Shown: positions 12,042 through 20,753 of the stretch, one piece after another
How the letters are laid out: the number at the start of each line of letters is the position of its first letter
Position numbering within the stretch: position 1 is the stretch's first letter
DNA from: Alphaproteobacteria bacterium
GTDB lineage: Bacteria > Pseudomonadota > Alphaproteobacteria > Micropepsales > Micropepsaceae
Assembly: GCA_028871795.1 (NCBI GenBank)
Contig: JAGWMG010000002.1
Location: 264,106-328,105, forward strand
Direction of reading: 5' to 3'
Length of the DNA stretch: 64,000 bases
Position numbers and translations under genes: made by a program
The notes under the pieces: generated by a model
The model's input: only the letters and a program-made list of their open reading frames with translations
Told to the model about the DNA's origin: nothing
Database searches by the model: none

Positions 12042-12401
12042 CTACGCCGCCATCATCCGTTCCACTTCGGCGACGATCTCGCGCAGATGGAACGGCTTGG
12101 AGAGCACTTTCGCCTGCTTGGGCGCGTTGGACGAGGGGTGCAGAGCGACCGCGGCGAATCCGGTGATGAACATGATCTTCATCGGCGGATTCATTTCGGC
12201 GGCGCGTTTGGCGAGTTCGATGCCGTCCATGCCCGGCATGACGATGTCGGTGAGCAGCAGATCGAAGCGCACGCCCTTCAGGCAGCCATAGGCGTCTTCG
12301 CCGTCGCCGAAATCGGCGACCTCGTGGCCGGCGCGGATCAGCGCCTGCGCCAGAAACTTACGCAACGACTCGTCGTCCTCGACCAGCAGGATATGCGCCA
12401 T
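12042..12401 (-). CDS. cpdR: CpdR-type single-domain response regulator
   Basis: A 119-residue receiver domain with no output domain. The acidic pocket is in LLVEDDES, the phosphorylated aspartate in LLLTDIVMPGMDG, the switch Thr in MFITGFAA and the conserved Lys in VLSKPFHLR. The ITGFAAVALHP ... KVLSKPFHLREIV wording matches alphaproteobacterial CpdR, which in Caulobacter directs ClpXP to cell-cycle substrates when unphosphorylated. I start at ATG 12401, which has a GGAG site; a GTG four codons upstream is less likely. It is divergent from the formylglutamate amidohydrolase gene, an arrangement I recall from other alphaproteobacteria. Confidence 0.85.
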   Translation of the reverse strand: MAHILLVEDDESLRKFLAQALIRAGHEVADFGDGEDAYGCLKGVRFDLLLTDIVMPGMDGIELAKRAAEMNPPMKIMFITGFAAVALHPSSNAPKQAKVLSKPFHLREIVAEVERMMAA

Positions 12402-12581
12402 GCACCGCTCCACCCTGACGGAACTAAACCGTATAATCCCTCAACCGTAAATGCCGGTTAAAGCCCCCTGCCGCAGGCTTGATCGGCAGGGCGGGTTAAT
12501 GGTCCACTACAGGGCGTTTCCCGGCAATCCGTTGCAGCGGGAATATGCGGGGTTTCTAGGGAGATTGCGCGGATTTCCGCC

Positions 12582-13502
12582 ATGGCTGGACCGCTAAACG
12601 AGAAAGAAAGCGTCGCGCCCGATCCCGTTCTGGTGGATCTTTGCCGCGAACCGTACCGGATTGCGCGGCCCGGAAAGCAGACGGCGCCTTTTATTTTCGC
12701 CTCTCCGCACTCCGGAAAGCTCTATCCTGCGCAATTCGTGGCCGGAAGCTGGCTTACGCCCGTGGCGCTGCGCCGCTCCGAGGACGCTTTCGTGGACGAG
12801 TTGTTCGAAAGCGCCGTGGAGCGAGGCGCGTTAATGATCGCGGCCAGGTTCCCGCGCGCCTTCCTGGACGTGAACCGCGCGGCGTCGGAACTCGACGACA
12901 CCATGTTCGATGCCGCCTTGCGGGTGGAGGTGGATGCACAAAGTGCGCGCGTTGCGGCCGGCTTGGGCGTCATCCCGCGGATCGTGCGCGACGGCGCGGA
13001 GATCTATCGCCAGCGGCTCTCGCCCGCCGAGGCCGAAATGCGATTGAACCGGCTTTATCGCCCTTACCACGCGGCGCTGGCCGCACTCGTCGAGGAGACC
13101 GTCGCACGCTTCGGCGCGGCGGTGGTCGTGGATTGCCATTCCATGCCGTCGGCGGCATCGATCCCCGACATCGTGCTCGGCGACCGCCACGGCGCCTCGG
13201 CGTCAGCGGCACTGATGCACCACGTCGAAGCCGTCTTGGCGGCGTGCGGTTTTTCGACCGCGCGCAATACGCCTTATGCCGGCGGCTTCACCACGCAGGT
13301 TTACGGACGGCGTCAACCGGGCGTCCACGCACTGCAGATCGAAGTGAACCGCACGCTCTATCTCGACGAGGACCGCATCGAGCGGCTGACGCGCTTCGAG
13401 GAAACGCGCCAGCGCCTCGGCAAAGCGTTGGGAAAGCTGCTCGCCGTGGACACGGACATTCTGCTCCAGAATCCGCCGCGCCCGTCGCTGGCGGCGGAGT
13501 GA
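12582..13502 (+). CDS. N-formylglutamate amidohydrolase
   Basis: A 306-residue cytoplasmic enzyme of the FGase family, predicted to hydrolyse N-formylglutamate (or N-formyl amides) to glutamate and formate. Family blocks are visible: FIFASPHSGKLYP (residues 29-41), FPRAFLDVNRAASELDD, VVVDCHSMPSA and NTPYAGGFTTQVYG. SPHSG and DCHSM supply likely zinc ligands. No histidine-degradation genes are adjacent, so a role in formyl-amide turnover or histidine use is left open. It is divergent from cpdR over 180 bases. Confidence 0.93.
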   Translation: MAGPLNEKESVAPDPVLVDLCREPYRIARPGKQTAPFIFASPHSGKLYPAQFVAGSWLTPVALRRSEDAFVDELFESAVERGALMIAARFPRAFLDVNRAASELDDTMFDAALRVEVDAQSARVAAGLGVIPRIVRDGAEIYRQRLSPAEAEMRLNRLYRPYHAALAALVEETVARFGAAVVVDCHSMPSAASIPDIVLGDRHGASASAALMHHVEAVLAACGFSTARNTPYAGGFTTQVYGRRQPGVHALQIEVNRTLYLDEDRIERLTRFEETRQRLGKALGKLLAVDTDILLQNPPRPSLAAE

Positions 13503-13539
13503 CCGACGCCTGGACGCGCGAGGCGAGGCGATGCTCGAC

Positions 13540-13636
13540 AAAAGAAAGGCCGCTCCCGAGGGAGCGGCCAAGTTCAGGGAGGAAACGCCCAGGAAGGGCC
13601 GCGGCGTCGCAAAGAGGAAGTCCGCAATACCGCGCT
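13540..13636 (-). ncRNA. Small RNA of the alpha-r8/mmgR type
   Basis: The minus strand encodes a compact sRNA-like unit: a small hairpin GCCC-TTCCT-GGGC, an unpaired stretch holding TTTCCTCCCT (13576-13585) and TGAACTT, then a terminator hairpin GGCCGCTCC-CTCG-GGAGCGGCC (13548-13569) followed by TTTCTTTT. TTTCCTCCCT is the conserved core I recall for the mmgR (alpha-r8) family; MmgR of Sinorhizobium limits PHB granule accumulation. The core is anti-Shine-Dalgarno-like. The 5' end is inferred from the promoter at 13642-13670. It is the only gene-like item in the 445-base gap before the metallophosphoesterase gene. Confidence 0.7.
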
Positions 13637-13641
13637 GCAAC

Positions 13642-13670
13642 AATATGACACCTTAACTGGCCGCGAACAA
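13642..13670 (-). promoter_or_regulatory. Promoter of the small RNA
   Basis: On the minus strand TTGTTC (13665-13670) and CATATT (13642-13647) are 17 bases apart, placing the transcript start near 13636, about 50 bases before the conserved TTTCCTCCCT core. A transcript of about 97 bases would result, somewhat longer than the 77 bases I recall for S. meliloti MmgR. Confidence 0.45.
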
Positions 13671-13947
13671 GCCAGAACACATGTGGACGACAAAATATTT
13701 TCGTACAAATTTCCTAATATTTCCATGGGTAAGTTACAGTTTGCGCAAGGACTGGACAGTTCCTACCACTTCGTTGTGCAGCGCAAAATGTCAGCGGTGA
13801 CGTTGATGGAATATCCATGCTTATAGGGCGATCGCACGCTCGATTCACAAACCTGTCTTCGCACTGCAACAATAGATTTGCGGATTGCGGTTACCACCGG
13901 CCGTGGGCTGCGTCGGTGCGATTCGGGCGGCGTCATGGAGCCCGTAC

Positions 13948-14859
13948 ATGGCCGAAAGAGCCTGGTCCCCGAACGCATACCTTCGCCCCGGACCGCTTGC
14001 GGCGGAGTACGCCAGACGGCCTCCGGCGCAGGCTTTCCGCCATGGCCGTTCGCCCGCAGTACGCCGCCATCGCACCATTTTCATTTCCGACGTCCATCTG
14101 GGCACGCACGGCTGCAAAGCGGAGATGTTGAGCGATTTCCTGGCGCGCAACACCTGCGACACGCTCTATCTGGTCGGCGACATCCTCGACGGCTGGCAGC
14201 TCAAGCGCCGCTGGTACTGGAACGACGCCCAGACGCGCGTCGTGGGCGAGATTCTGCGCAAAATCGACGAAGGCGTGCGTGTCGTCTACGTGCCAGGCAA
14301 TCACGACGAGTTCCTGCGCGATTACTGCGGCCGCAGCGTCGCCGGTGTCGAGGTGGTGCGTGAAACGATCCACTTGACCGCCGACGGACGCCACCTGCTC
14401 GTTCTGCACGGCGATCAGTTCGACGGCGTCATCGGCTACGCCAAATGGCTGGCCCATGTCGGCGACCGGGCCTACGGCACGGCTCTGGCGCTCAACGACC
14501 GGCTCCACATCCTGCGCCGCGGCCTCGGCCTGCCCTACTGGTCGCTGTCCGCCTATTTGAAGAGGAAGGTCAAGAACGCGGTCGAATACGTTTCGCGTTT
14601 CGAGGAGGCGGTGGCCCGCACCGCCGCGCCCAAAAGCGTCGACGGCGTGATTTGCGGCCACATCCACCAGGCGGAAATCCGCCGAATCGGCCCCATCCTC
14701 TATCTCAACGACGGTGACTGGGTTGAAAGCTGCACGGCCCTTGTCGAAGATGCGCGCGGACATCTGGAGATTCTGCGCTGGGCATCCTCTCCTTCTGCGA
14801 GCGAGCTTGCCCGCGCGTCTGCGGGCACCAAAGGTGAAGCTGCGCTTATACCCGCGTAG
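13948..14859 (+). CDS. Calcineurin-like metallophosphoesterase (UDP-2,3-diacylglucosamine diphosphatase-like)
   Basis: A 303-residue enzyme. Metal-binding motifs are in order: FISDVHLG, VGDILDGW, PGNHDEFL, LLVLHGDQFD and CGHIHQAE, the set found in LpxH-like phosphoesterases. Substrate identity is uncertain: proteins of this subgroup are often annotated as LpxH-like, but here the gene leads a glycosyltransferase operon, so a lipid-linked or nucleotide-sugar substrate is equally plausible. I choose ATG 13948, which has a GGAG site eight bases upstream, over the TTG at 13885 that would add 21 residues. The GT4 gene starts 25 bases downstream. Confidence 0.88.
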   Translation: MAERAWSPNAYLRPGPLAAEYARRPPAQAFRHGRSPAVRRHRTIFISDVHLGTHGCKAEMLSDFLARNTCDTLYLVGDILDGWQLKRRWYWNDAQTRVVGEILRKIDEGVRVVYVPGNHDEFLRDYCGRSVAGVEVVRETIHLTADGRHLLVLHGDQFDGVIGYAKWLAHVGDRAYGTALALNDRLHILRRGLGLPYWSLSAYLKRKVKNAVEYVSRFEEAVARTAAPKSVDGVICGHIHQAEIRRIGPILYLNDGDWVESCTALVEDARGHLEILRWASSPSASELARASAGTKGEAALIPA

Positions 14860-14884
14860 GATTCGTCGTCGCCGACACGGTGCG

Positions 14885-15928
14885 ATGCCGGCTGGCATCG
14901 GGACCGGCGAAGGCCTCAGCCTCAAAGTCCTGATCGTCACCGACGCCTGGGCGCCCCAGGTCAACGGCGTCGTGCGCACGCTCGAAATCCTCGGGCAGGA
15001 TTTGCGCGCGCTTGGGCACGAAGTGCGCTACGCCACCCCGCAGGGCCGCTTTACGCTGCCCTTGCCGACCTATTCGGAAATCAGGCTGGCGATCTTTCCC
15101 CGCGGAGATCTGGAACGCGAGATCCGCGAATACGCCCCCGACGCGATCCATATCGCCACGGAAGGGACGCTGGGCATGTCCGCGCGCGCCCTCTGCCTGA
15201 AATACCACATCCCCTTCACCACCTCGTTCCACACCCGCTTTCCCGAGTATGTCCGGGCGCGTTTCCCCTTTATCGGCGAAGAGCCGGTTTACCGGTTCCT
15301 GCGCTGGTTCCATCAGCCCGCGACCGCGATGATGGTGGCGACCCCTTCGCTCAAGCGCGAACTCGAGAGCCGCGGCTTCCGCAATGCGCGCATCTGGTCG
15401 CGCGGCGTCGACACGGATCAGTTCCGGCCGCTTCCCGGCGCGGCACTGCCTTTCCCGAAACCGATCTGGCTTTACGTCGGCCGCGTCGCAGTCGAGAAGA
15501 ACATCGAGGCGTTCCTCAAGCTGAAGCTGGACGGCACCAAGGTCGTGGTGGGAGACGGGCCGGCCAGGCCGACGCTGGAGCGCGCCTATCCGGCCGCGAG
15601 ATTCCTCGGACAGAAGACCGGCGAAGCGCTGGTGAGCGCCTATGCGGCCAGCGACGTTTTCGTCTTCCCGAGCCGCACCGACACCTTCGGGCTGGTGATT
15701 CTGGAGGCCCTGGCCTGCGGCACGCCGGTGGCGGCTTATCCGGTGCAGGGACCGAAGGACGTGATCGACGGCGCCACCGTCGCGGCGCTGGACGACGATT
15801 TGGAGAGGGCTTGCCGCGAAGCGCTCGCAATCCCGCGCGAGGCCGCCAGATCGTTCGCCGTCAGCCGGTCGTGGCGGTTCTGCACCCAGCAATTCCTTTC
15901 CAATTTGGCGGTCGAGAGCGAAGTGTAG
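14885..15928 (+). CDS. Glycosyltransferase family 4
   Basis: A 347-residue GT-B-fold enzyme, predicted cytoplasmic or membrane-associated. The N-terminal domain opens KVLIVTDAWAPQVNGVVRTL with the glycine-rich acceptor loop, continues with GTLGMSARALCLKYHIPFTTS, and the C-terminal donor domain contains WLYVGRVAVEKNIEAFL and the EX7E-type stretch FVFPSRTDTFGLVILEALACGTPVAAYPV. This wording matches GDP-mannose-dependent alpha-mannosyltransferase/MgtA-like proteins. The start at 14885 is the first ATG in frame near the domain; no strong ribosome site is seen. Its likely role is adding a sugar to a lipid or glycan acceptor, together with the next three genes. Confidence 0.9.
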   Translation: MPAGIGTGEGLSLKVLIVTDAWAPQVNGVVRTLEILGQDLRALGHEVRYATPQGRFTLPLPTYSEIRLAIFPRGDLEREIREYAPDAIHIATEGTLGMSARALCLKYHIPFTTSFHTRFPEYVRARFPFIGEEPVYRFLRWFHQPATAMMVATPSLKRELESRGFRNARIWSRGVDTDQFRPLPGAALPFPKPIWLYVGRVAVEKNIEAFLKLKLDGTKVVVGDGPARPTLERAYPAARFLGQKTGEALVSAYAASDVFVFPSRTDTFGLVILEALACGTPVAAYPVQGPKDVIDGATVAALDDDLERACREALAIPREAARSFAVSRSWRFCTQQFLSNLAVESEV

Positions 15929-15998
15929 GGGAGCCCTCTCACAAATCTCCAAAATGCGTTAGATAGTAGCCGGTTGCCTCACCGCTTCGCCGGGTCCG

Positions 15999-17597
15999 AT
16001 GTCCTCAGCCAATGCCCATGTGCAGGCTCCGCGCTTGGCGCCGCGCGAGCTGGCCTTTCTCGGTCTCTCCATCCTCGTGTGGACGGGGTATGTCGTGTGG
16101 CTCGGCAAGGACACGTCCTGGGACTTCCGCAACTACCATTGGTACATCCCCTATGCCTTCCTCAACGGGCGCATGGACATCGACATCGCCGTCGCCCACC
16201 AGGCCAGCTATTACAACCCGTTCGTCGACATTCCGTTCTATTGGCTGGCCACCCACACGACATCGTGGTTCGCAATCGCAGTGCTCGGCCTGTTCCAGGC
16301 CGCCAACGTCGTCCCGATCTACCTCATGGCGCGCCACAGCCTGCGCCACGCGGAATCCGCACTGGGATCGGCGGCAATCGCGATCTTCGCCATGACCGGG
16401 GGGCTGACCCTCAGCCTCTACGGCACGCATTATTACGACAACGTGCTGAGCGTGTTCACGCTCGGCAGTCTTGCCATTCTGGTGGTGAAGCGCGAGGAGC
16501 TGGCGCACGGCGCGCTCAAGAACACCGCCCTTTGGTGCGCACTCGGCGGGCTGCTGACCGGCGGCGCGGCGGGTCTGAAGCTTCCCGAGGCGCCGTTCGC
16601 CATGGGCTTCGCCGCGGCGCTGATCGCCATTGGCGGTGACCGCAAACACCTGTTCACGCGGCTTGGGGCCGGTGCGCTCGGGGGACTGGCCGGCTTCCTG
16701 TTGTGTGCCGGCTTCTGGATGTGGCGGATGGAGGAGATCACCGGCAATCCTCTGTTCCCCTATTTCAACCAGGTCTTCCATTCGCCCCTGGCGCTCAATT
16801 TGCCCTATCGCGACATGCGCTTCATCCCCACCGATTTCTGGACGGCGGCGGCTTTCCCGATCCTGTTCTCGATCGACTGGCGGGTTGCCGACGATCTTGC
16901 CTACAGCGACATCCGTGTGGGGCTCGCCTACGTCGTCGTCATTGCGGCGCTGATCCTGTGGACTTTGGGACGCCGTTCGAAGGAACCGCTGGCCGACCCG
17001 GCGGCGGCGCGCATCGTCTTTGCCTTCGCCGCCGTATCCTACCTGTTTTGGCTCAAGCTCTTCGCGATCTACCGCTACATCCTGCAGCTTGAGATGATCG
17101 CGCCTTTGATCATCGTTCTGGGCGTCGGCCTGCTCCCTCTGCCGCGCCGCACGCAGCTGATCGCCGTCGGCGCCTTGTTCTTCCTTGCCATGCTCTTCAC
17201 CCGCGGCGCCCAGCTCGATCACGCCCCGCTCGGCGATCCTTACATCGCCGCCGATCTTCCCGAGATCGCCGATCCGGCGCGAACCATGGTGGTGATGACG
17301 GGGGACGCGCCGCTCGGCTTCATCGCGCCGTCGCTGCCGCCCCAGGTGCCGGTGCTGCGCATCGACGGCTGGATGATGCAGCCGGAGGACGGCACGCTCT
17401 TGACCCGCGAGATGAAGGCGCGCGTCGCCGCCCACAGGGGGCCGCTGTTCCTCATCACCGATGCCTACGACATGGGCCGCGCCAGCGCCGCGGCCCTCGA
17501 TTACGGCTTGGCCATCGATTGGTTGAAATGCCGGATGTTCGACACCAACCTCACGGGCGCCTATCAATGGTGCCCGCTCGTGAGACGCAGCCGATGA
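15999..17597 (+). CDS. Polytopic membrane protein, probable GT-C-type glycosyltransferase
   Basis: A 532-residue protein with about ten hydrophobic segments, for example ELAFLGLSILVWTGYVVWLG near the N-terminus and LIIVLGVGLLPLP near residue 375. The first periplasmic loop holds DTSWDFRNYHWYIPYAFLNG; an acidic residue in this loop is typical of GT-C enzymes that use polyprenyl-phosphate sugars. Its stop codon overlaps the ATG of the GT2 gene (ATGA), so the two are translationally coupled. The sugar and acceptor are unknown. I am confident of the topology and less so of the enzymatic role. Confidence 0.7.
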   Translation: MSSANAHVQAPRLAPRELAFLGLSILVWTGYVVWLGKDTSWDFRNYHWYIPYAFLNGRMDIDIAVAHQASYYNPFVDIPFYWLATHTTSWFAIAVLGLFQAANVVPIYLMARHSLRHAESALGSAAIAIFAMTGGLTLSLYGTHYYDNVLSVFTLGSLAILVVKREELAHGALKNTALWCALGGLLTGGAAGLKLPEAPFAMGFAAALIAIGGDRKHLFTRLGAGALGGLAGFLLCAGFWMWRMEEITGNPLFPYFNQVFHSPLALNLPYRDMRFIPTDFWTAAAFPILFSIDWRVADDLAYSDIRVGLAYVVVIAALILWTLGRRSKEPLADPAAARIVFAFAAVSYLFWLKLFAIYRYILQLEMIAPLIIVLGVGLLPLPRRTQLIAVGALFFLAMLFTRGAQLDHAPLGDPYIAADLPEIADPARTMVVMTGDAPLGFIAPSLPPQVPVLRIDGWMMQPEDGTLLTREMKARVAAHRGPLFLITDAYDMGRASAAALDYGLAIDWLKCRMFDTNLTGAYQWCPLVRRSR

Positions 17598-18538
17598 ATC
17601 AACCCGAACCGAGAATCGCGGTTCTCGTTCCCTGTTATAACGAGGAAGCGGCCATCGCCACGGTGGTGCGCGATTTCCGCGCCGCCCTGCCCGGCGCCGC
17701 GATCTACGTCTACGACAACAATTCCCGCGACGCGACTGCGGCGCGCGCGAAAGAGGCCGGCGCGGTCGTCCGCAGCGAGATGCTGCAGGGCAAGGGCAAT
17801 GTGGTGCGCCGCATGTTCGCCGACATCGAGGCCGACGTGTATGTCATGGTTGACGGCGACGACACCTACGACGCCGGCGCTGCGCCGATGCTGATCGCGA
17901 GACTGATCGACAACGGGCTGGACATCGTGTCCGGCAAGCGCGAAGCCACAGCCGTGGCGGCCTATCGTCCCGGCCATGTGCTGGGCAACCGCCTGCTGAC
18001 GGGACTGACCGGCCTGATGTTCGCCGTCAAGCTGGCGGACATGCTGACCGGCTACCGCATCATGTCGCGGCGCTTCGTGAAGTCGTTTCCGTCCGCCGTC
18101 GAAGGCTTCGGCATCGAGACCGAACTCACCGTCCATGCCGTGCGCCTGAAGCTGCCGATGGCCGAAGTGCCGACGCACTACAAGGAGCGCCCCGCCGGTT
18201 CCGCCAGCAAGCTTAACACTTGGCGCGACGGCATCCGCATCCTGCTGACGATCGCCGGCCTGATGCGCCGGGAGCGGCCGCTGATCTTCTTCGGCTCCAT
18301 TTTCATCTTCTTCGCGCTGTTCTCGTTCGCCATCGGTATCCCGGTGGTGATCGAGTATTTTCAGACGGGCCTGGTGCCGCGCCTGCCCACCGCCGTGCTG
18401 GTCACCGGCATGATGATGCTGGCGTTTCTCTCGCTGTTCACGGGCCTCATCCTCGACACCGTCACGCGCGGACGCTGGGAGGTCAAGCGCCTGAGATATC
18501 TGGCGCTCCCCGGGCCGCAGGATTTGAAGAAGCCGTGA
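17594..18538 (+). CDS. Family 2 glycosyltransferase with C-terminal membrane segments
   Basis: A 314-residue enzyme similar to polyprenyl-phosphate sugar synthases. The GT-A domain begins IAVLVPCYNEEAAIATVV, has the DXD-type YVMVDGDDTYD and the acceptor stretch MLTGYRIMSRRFVKSFP. Two hydrophobic segments follow (LIFFGSIFIFFALFSFAIGI and VLVTGMMMLAFLSLFTGLIL). It likely charges undecaprenyl phosphate with a sugar in the cytoplasm for flipping by the GtrA protein encoded next and use by the GT-C protein encoded before. It overlaps both neighbours (ATGA, then GTGA). Confidence 0.93.
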   Translation: MNQPEPRIAVLVPCYNEEAAIATVVRDFRAALPGAAIYVYDNNSRDATAARAKEAGAVVRSEMLQGKGNVVRRMFADIEADVYVMVDGDDTYDAGAAPMLIARLIDNGLDIVSGKREATAVAAYRPGHVLGNRLLTGLTGLMFAVKLADMLTGYRIMSRRFVKSFPSAVEGFGIETELTVHAVRLKLPMAEVPTHYKERPAGSASKLNTWRDGIRILLTIAGLMRRERPLIFFGSIFIFFALFSFAIGIPVVIEYFQTGLVPRLPTAVLVTGMMMLAFLSLFTGLILDTVTRGRWEVKRLRYLALPGPQDLKKP

Positions 18539-18957
18539 AGGAAATTCTCAAGCGGCTGTCCGCTTCGCGCTTCGTACGCTTCGCCGTCGTCGGCGGCGCC
18601 GGCTATTTCGTCGACCTCGCGATCCTTCTGTTGATGGTGAAGGCGATCGGCATCGATCCCTACTCGGGGCGGCTGGCGTCGTTCATGGGCGCCGTGACGT
18701 TCACATGGTGGGGCAACCGCACGCTCACCTTCGCCGAACATAGCGCTACCGGCGCGTGCGCCATTGCCATGGAATGGTTGAAATTCTTCGGTGCGAATTC
18801 CGTTGGCGCCGTTGTCAATCTGGGACTCTACACGGCGCTCATTACCTTTGCGGCCTATCCCTTCAGCAACATCTTCGTCGCCCAGCCCATCGGCATTATT
18901 GCCGGTCTGGTCTTCAATTTCACCCTATCCAAGAAATTCGTGTTTCGAATCGAATAA
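18535..18957 (+). CDS. GtrA family membrane protein
   Basis: A 140-residue, four-helix membrane protein. GtrA hallmarks: RFVRFAVVGGAGYFVDLAIL at the start, TFTWWGNRTLTF in the middle and AGLVFNFTLSKKFVF at the end. GtrA proteins are thought to flip polyprenyl-phosphate-linked sugars across the inner membrane. The start is GTG at 18535, overlapping the GT2 stop codon (GTGA). It is the last gene of the operon; modC converges on it only three bases away, with no visible terminator between. Confidence 0.92.
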   Translation: MKEILKRLSASRFVRFAVVGGAGYFVDLAILLLMVKAIGIDPYSGRLASFMGAVTFTWWGNRTLTFAEHSATGACAIAMEWLKFFGANSVGAVVNLGLYTALITFAAYPFSNIFVAQPIGIIAGLVFNFTLSKKFVFRIE

Positions 18958-18960
18958 TGA

Positions 18961-20031
18961 TCACCCCGCTTCGCGCTCCACCGTCACGCTCTTGACGATG
19001 GCGAAAGCCGCGACACCCGGCTCCAGGCCCAGCCGCGCGCGCGAGGCGTTCGTGATCCGTGCCACCAGCCTTGTGGCGCCGCACAGAAGCTGAACATCGG
19101 CCTGATCGCCGTTTGCCCGCACGGCGTGCACGACGCAGGGCAGCACATTGTTGGCGCTGATGGCACGGGGCTCCTCGCGTGCCAGCATGATGTCCTCGGC
19201 CCTCAGCCGCACGCGCAACCGCGCGCCCAGCGGCCGCTTGAGTCTGGCCACCGCCAGCGTGCCGCCGTCGAAGGCAAGCAGACTCAACCCGTCCGCGCGC
19301 TGCTCTGCGAAAGTGGCTTCGAACACCGCGCCCAGCGGCGGCGCGCCGGCGATGGCATCGACGTCCGTCAGCAGATCGAACGCCGCCCCTTGCGCCGCGA
19401 CACGCCCTTCCTTCAGCACGACGATCTCGTCGGCCAGCCGCGCCACCTCCTCGACCGAATGGCTGACATAGAGCATGGGCAGCCTCCTCTCGCGCGCGAG
19501 TTTCTCCAGGTAGGGCAGGATTTCCTCGCGCCGGGCGGCGTCGAGCGAGGCCAGCGGCTCGTCCAGGAGCAGCATGTCGGGCGAAGCCAGCAGCGCGCGG
19601 CCCAGCGCCACGCGGCTCTTCTCGCCGCCGGAAAGTCCCTGCGGATGGCGCGCAAGCAAGTTCCCCAGCCCCAGCAGATCCACGACATGGGAAACCGTCA
19701 CCGGATCGGCTTTGTCCTTCGCCCGCCGCCAGCCGAACAGGAGGTTGTTCTTGACGTTCATGTGCGGGAACAGCCGGCTGTCCTGGAACACGACCGCCGT
19801 GCGCCGCGCCTGCGCCGGAACGGACAACCGCGCCGAAGTGTCGAGCAGCACGCGCCCGTTCACGGCGATGCGCCCTTCCTGCGGCCGCAACAGCCCGGCG
19901 ATCGCGCTCACGATGCTGGTCTTGCCGGCGCCGGAGGGGCCGAACAACGCCGTCACCCCGCCCCGCGCTTCGAACGCCACGTCCAGCATAAAGGCGCCGC
20001 GGCGGTGGCGCAGAGAGACCTCGACGCTCAT
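18961..20031 (-). CDS. modC: Molybdate ABC transporter ATP-binding protein ModC
   Basis: A 356-residue ATPase. Walker A is FGPSGAGKTS, the signature LSGGEKSRVALGRAL, Walker B LLLDEPLASLD and the switch histidine is in VSHSVEEVARL. The C-terminal region (about 285-356) is a TOBE/Mop-like molybdate-binding domain (ISANNVLPCVVHAVRANGDQ ...), which identifies ModC within the ABC ATPases. ATG 20031 overlaps the modB stop codon (ATGA), indicating coupled translation. It would power molybdate or tungstate import. Confidence 0.93.
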   Translation of the reverse strand: MSVEVSLRHRRGAFMLDVAFEARGGVTALFGPSGAGKTSIVSAIAGLLRPQEGRIAVNGRVLLDTSARLSVPAQARRTAVVFQDSRLFPHMNVKNNLLFGWRRAKDKADPVTVSHVVDLLGLGNLLARHPQGLSGGEKSRVALGRALLASPDMLLLDEPLASLDAARREEILPYLEKLARERRLPMLYVSHSVEEVARLADEIVVLKEGRVAAQGAAFDLLTDVDAIAGAPPLGAVFEATFAEQRADGLSLLAFDGGTLAVARLKRPLGARLRVRLRAEDIMLAREEPRAISANNVLPCVVHAVRANGDQADVQLLCGATRLVARITNASRARLGLEPGVAAFAIVKSVTVEREAG

Positions 20032-20711
20032 CGCCACGCCCTGCGCGCCGCAAACTCGCCCGCGGTCATAAACAAAAGCGCCAGCAGGACGGAGAGCCCG
20101 CAAAGCCGTGCTGCCTCCGCTTCGCCGCCGGGAATCTGCAGCGCCGCGTAAATGGCCAGCGGCAAAGTCTGGGTCTGGCCCGGAATGTTGGAAACGAAGG
20201 TGATGATGGCTCCAAATTCGCCGAGGCTGGCGGCGAACGCCGTGATCGCTCCGCTAACGATGCCGGGCAGCGCCAGCGGCAGGGTGAGGTTTGCCAGCCG
20301 GTCGAGCGCGCCTGCGCCCAGCGTCCGTGCGGCCTCGGCGAGCCTGGCGTCGCTGCCTTCCAGGGCGAGGCGGATGGCACGCACCTGCAGGGGAAAGGTG
20401 ATGAGAGCGCTCGCCAGCGCCGCTCCGGTCCAACTGAAGACCAAGCGGATGCCCAGGTGTGCCAGCAGCCAGCCGCCGACCGGGCCGCGCGACCCAAACG
20501 CCATCAGCAGCAGGAAACCGACTGCCACCGGAGGCAGCACCAGCGGCAGATGGACCAAGCCGTTCACAAGGGCTTTGGCGGGAAACCGCACGCGCGCCAG
20601 GAACAGTGCTGTAATGAATGCGAAAGGTAATGCACAGAAAACAGCCACCCCGGAGACACGCAGGGATAGCAGAAGCGCTTGGCTTTCCGCCGGTGACAGA
20701 ATCTCGTTCAT
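20028..20711 (-). CDS. modB: Molybdate ABC transporter permease ModB
   Basis: A 227-residue inner-membrane permease with about five to six hydrophobic segments and the ABC permease EAA-like loop EAARTLGAGALDRLANLTLPL (near residues 130-150). The N-terminal SLRVSGVAVFCALPFAF and the PVAVGFLLLMAFGSRGPVG stretch are characteristic of ModB. The periplasmic binding protein gene modA is not adjacent: upstream lies a divergent, unrelated gene. The transporter therefore depends on a modA elsewhere or lacks one. Confidence 0.92.
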   Translation of the reverse strand: MNEILSPAESQALLLSLRVSGVAVFCALPFAFITALFLARVRFPAKALVNGLVHLPLVLPPVAVGFLLLMAFGSRGPVGGWLLAHLGIRLVFSWTGAALASALITFPLQVRAIRLALEGSDARLAEAARTLGAGALDRLANLTLPLALPGIVSGAITAFAASLGEFGAIITFVSNIPGQTQTLPLAIYAALQIPGGEAEAARLCGLSVLLALLFMTAGEFAARRAWR

Positions 20712-20753
20712 CGCCGCAAGATTATGGCGGACGGCCCGGCTCCGCCATAAGCC

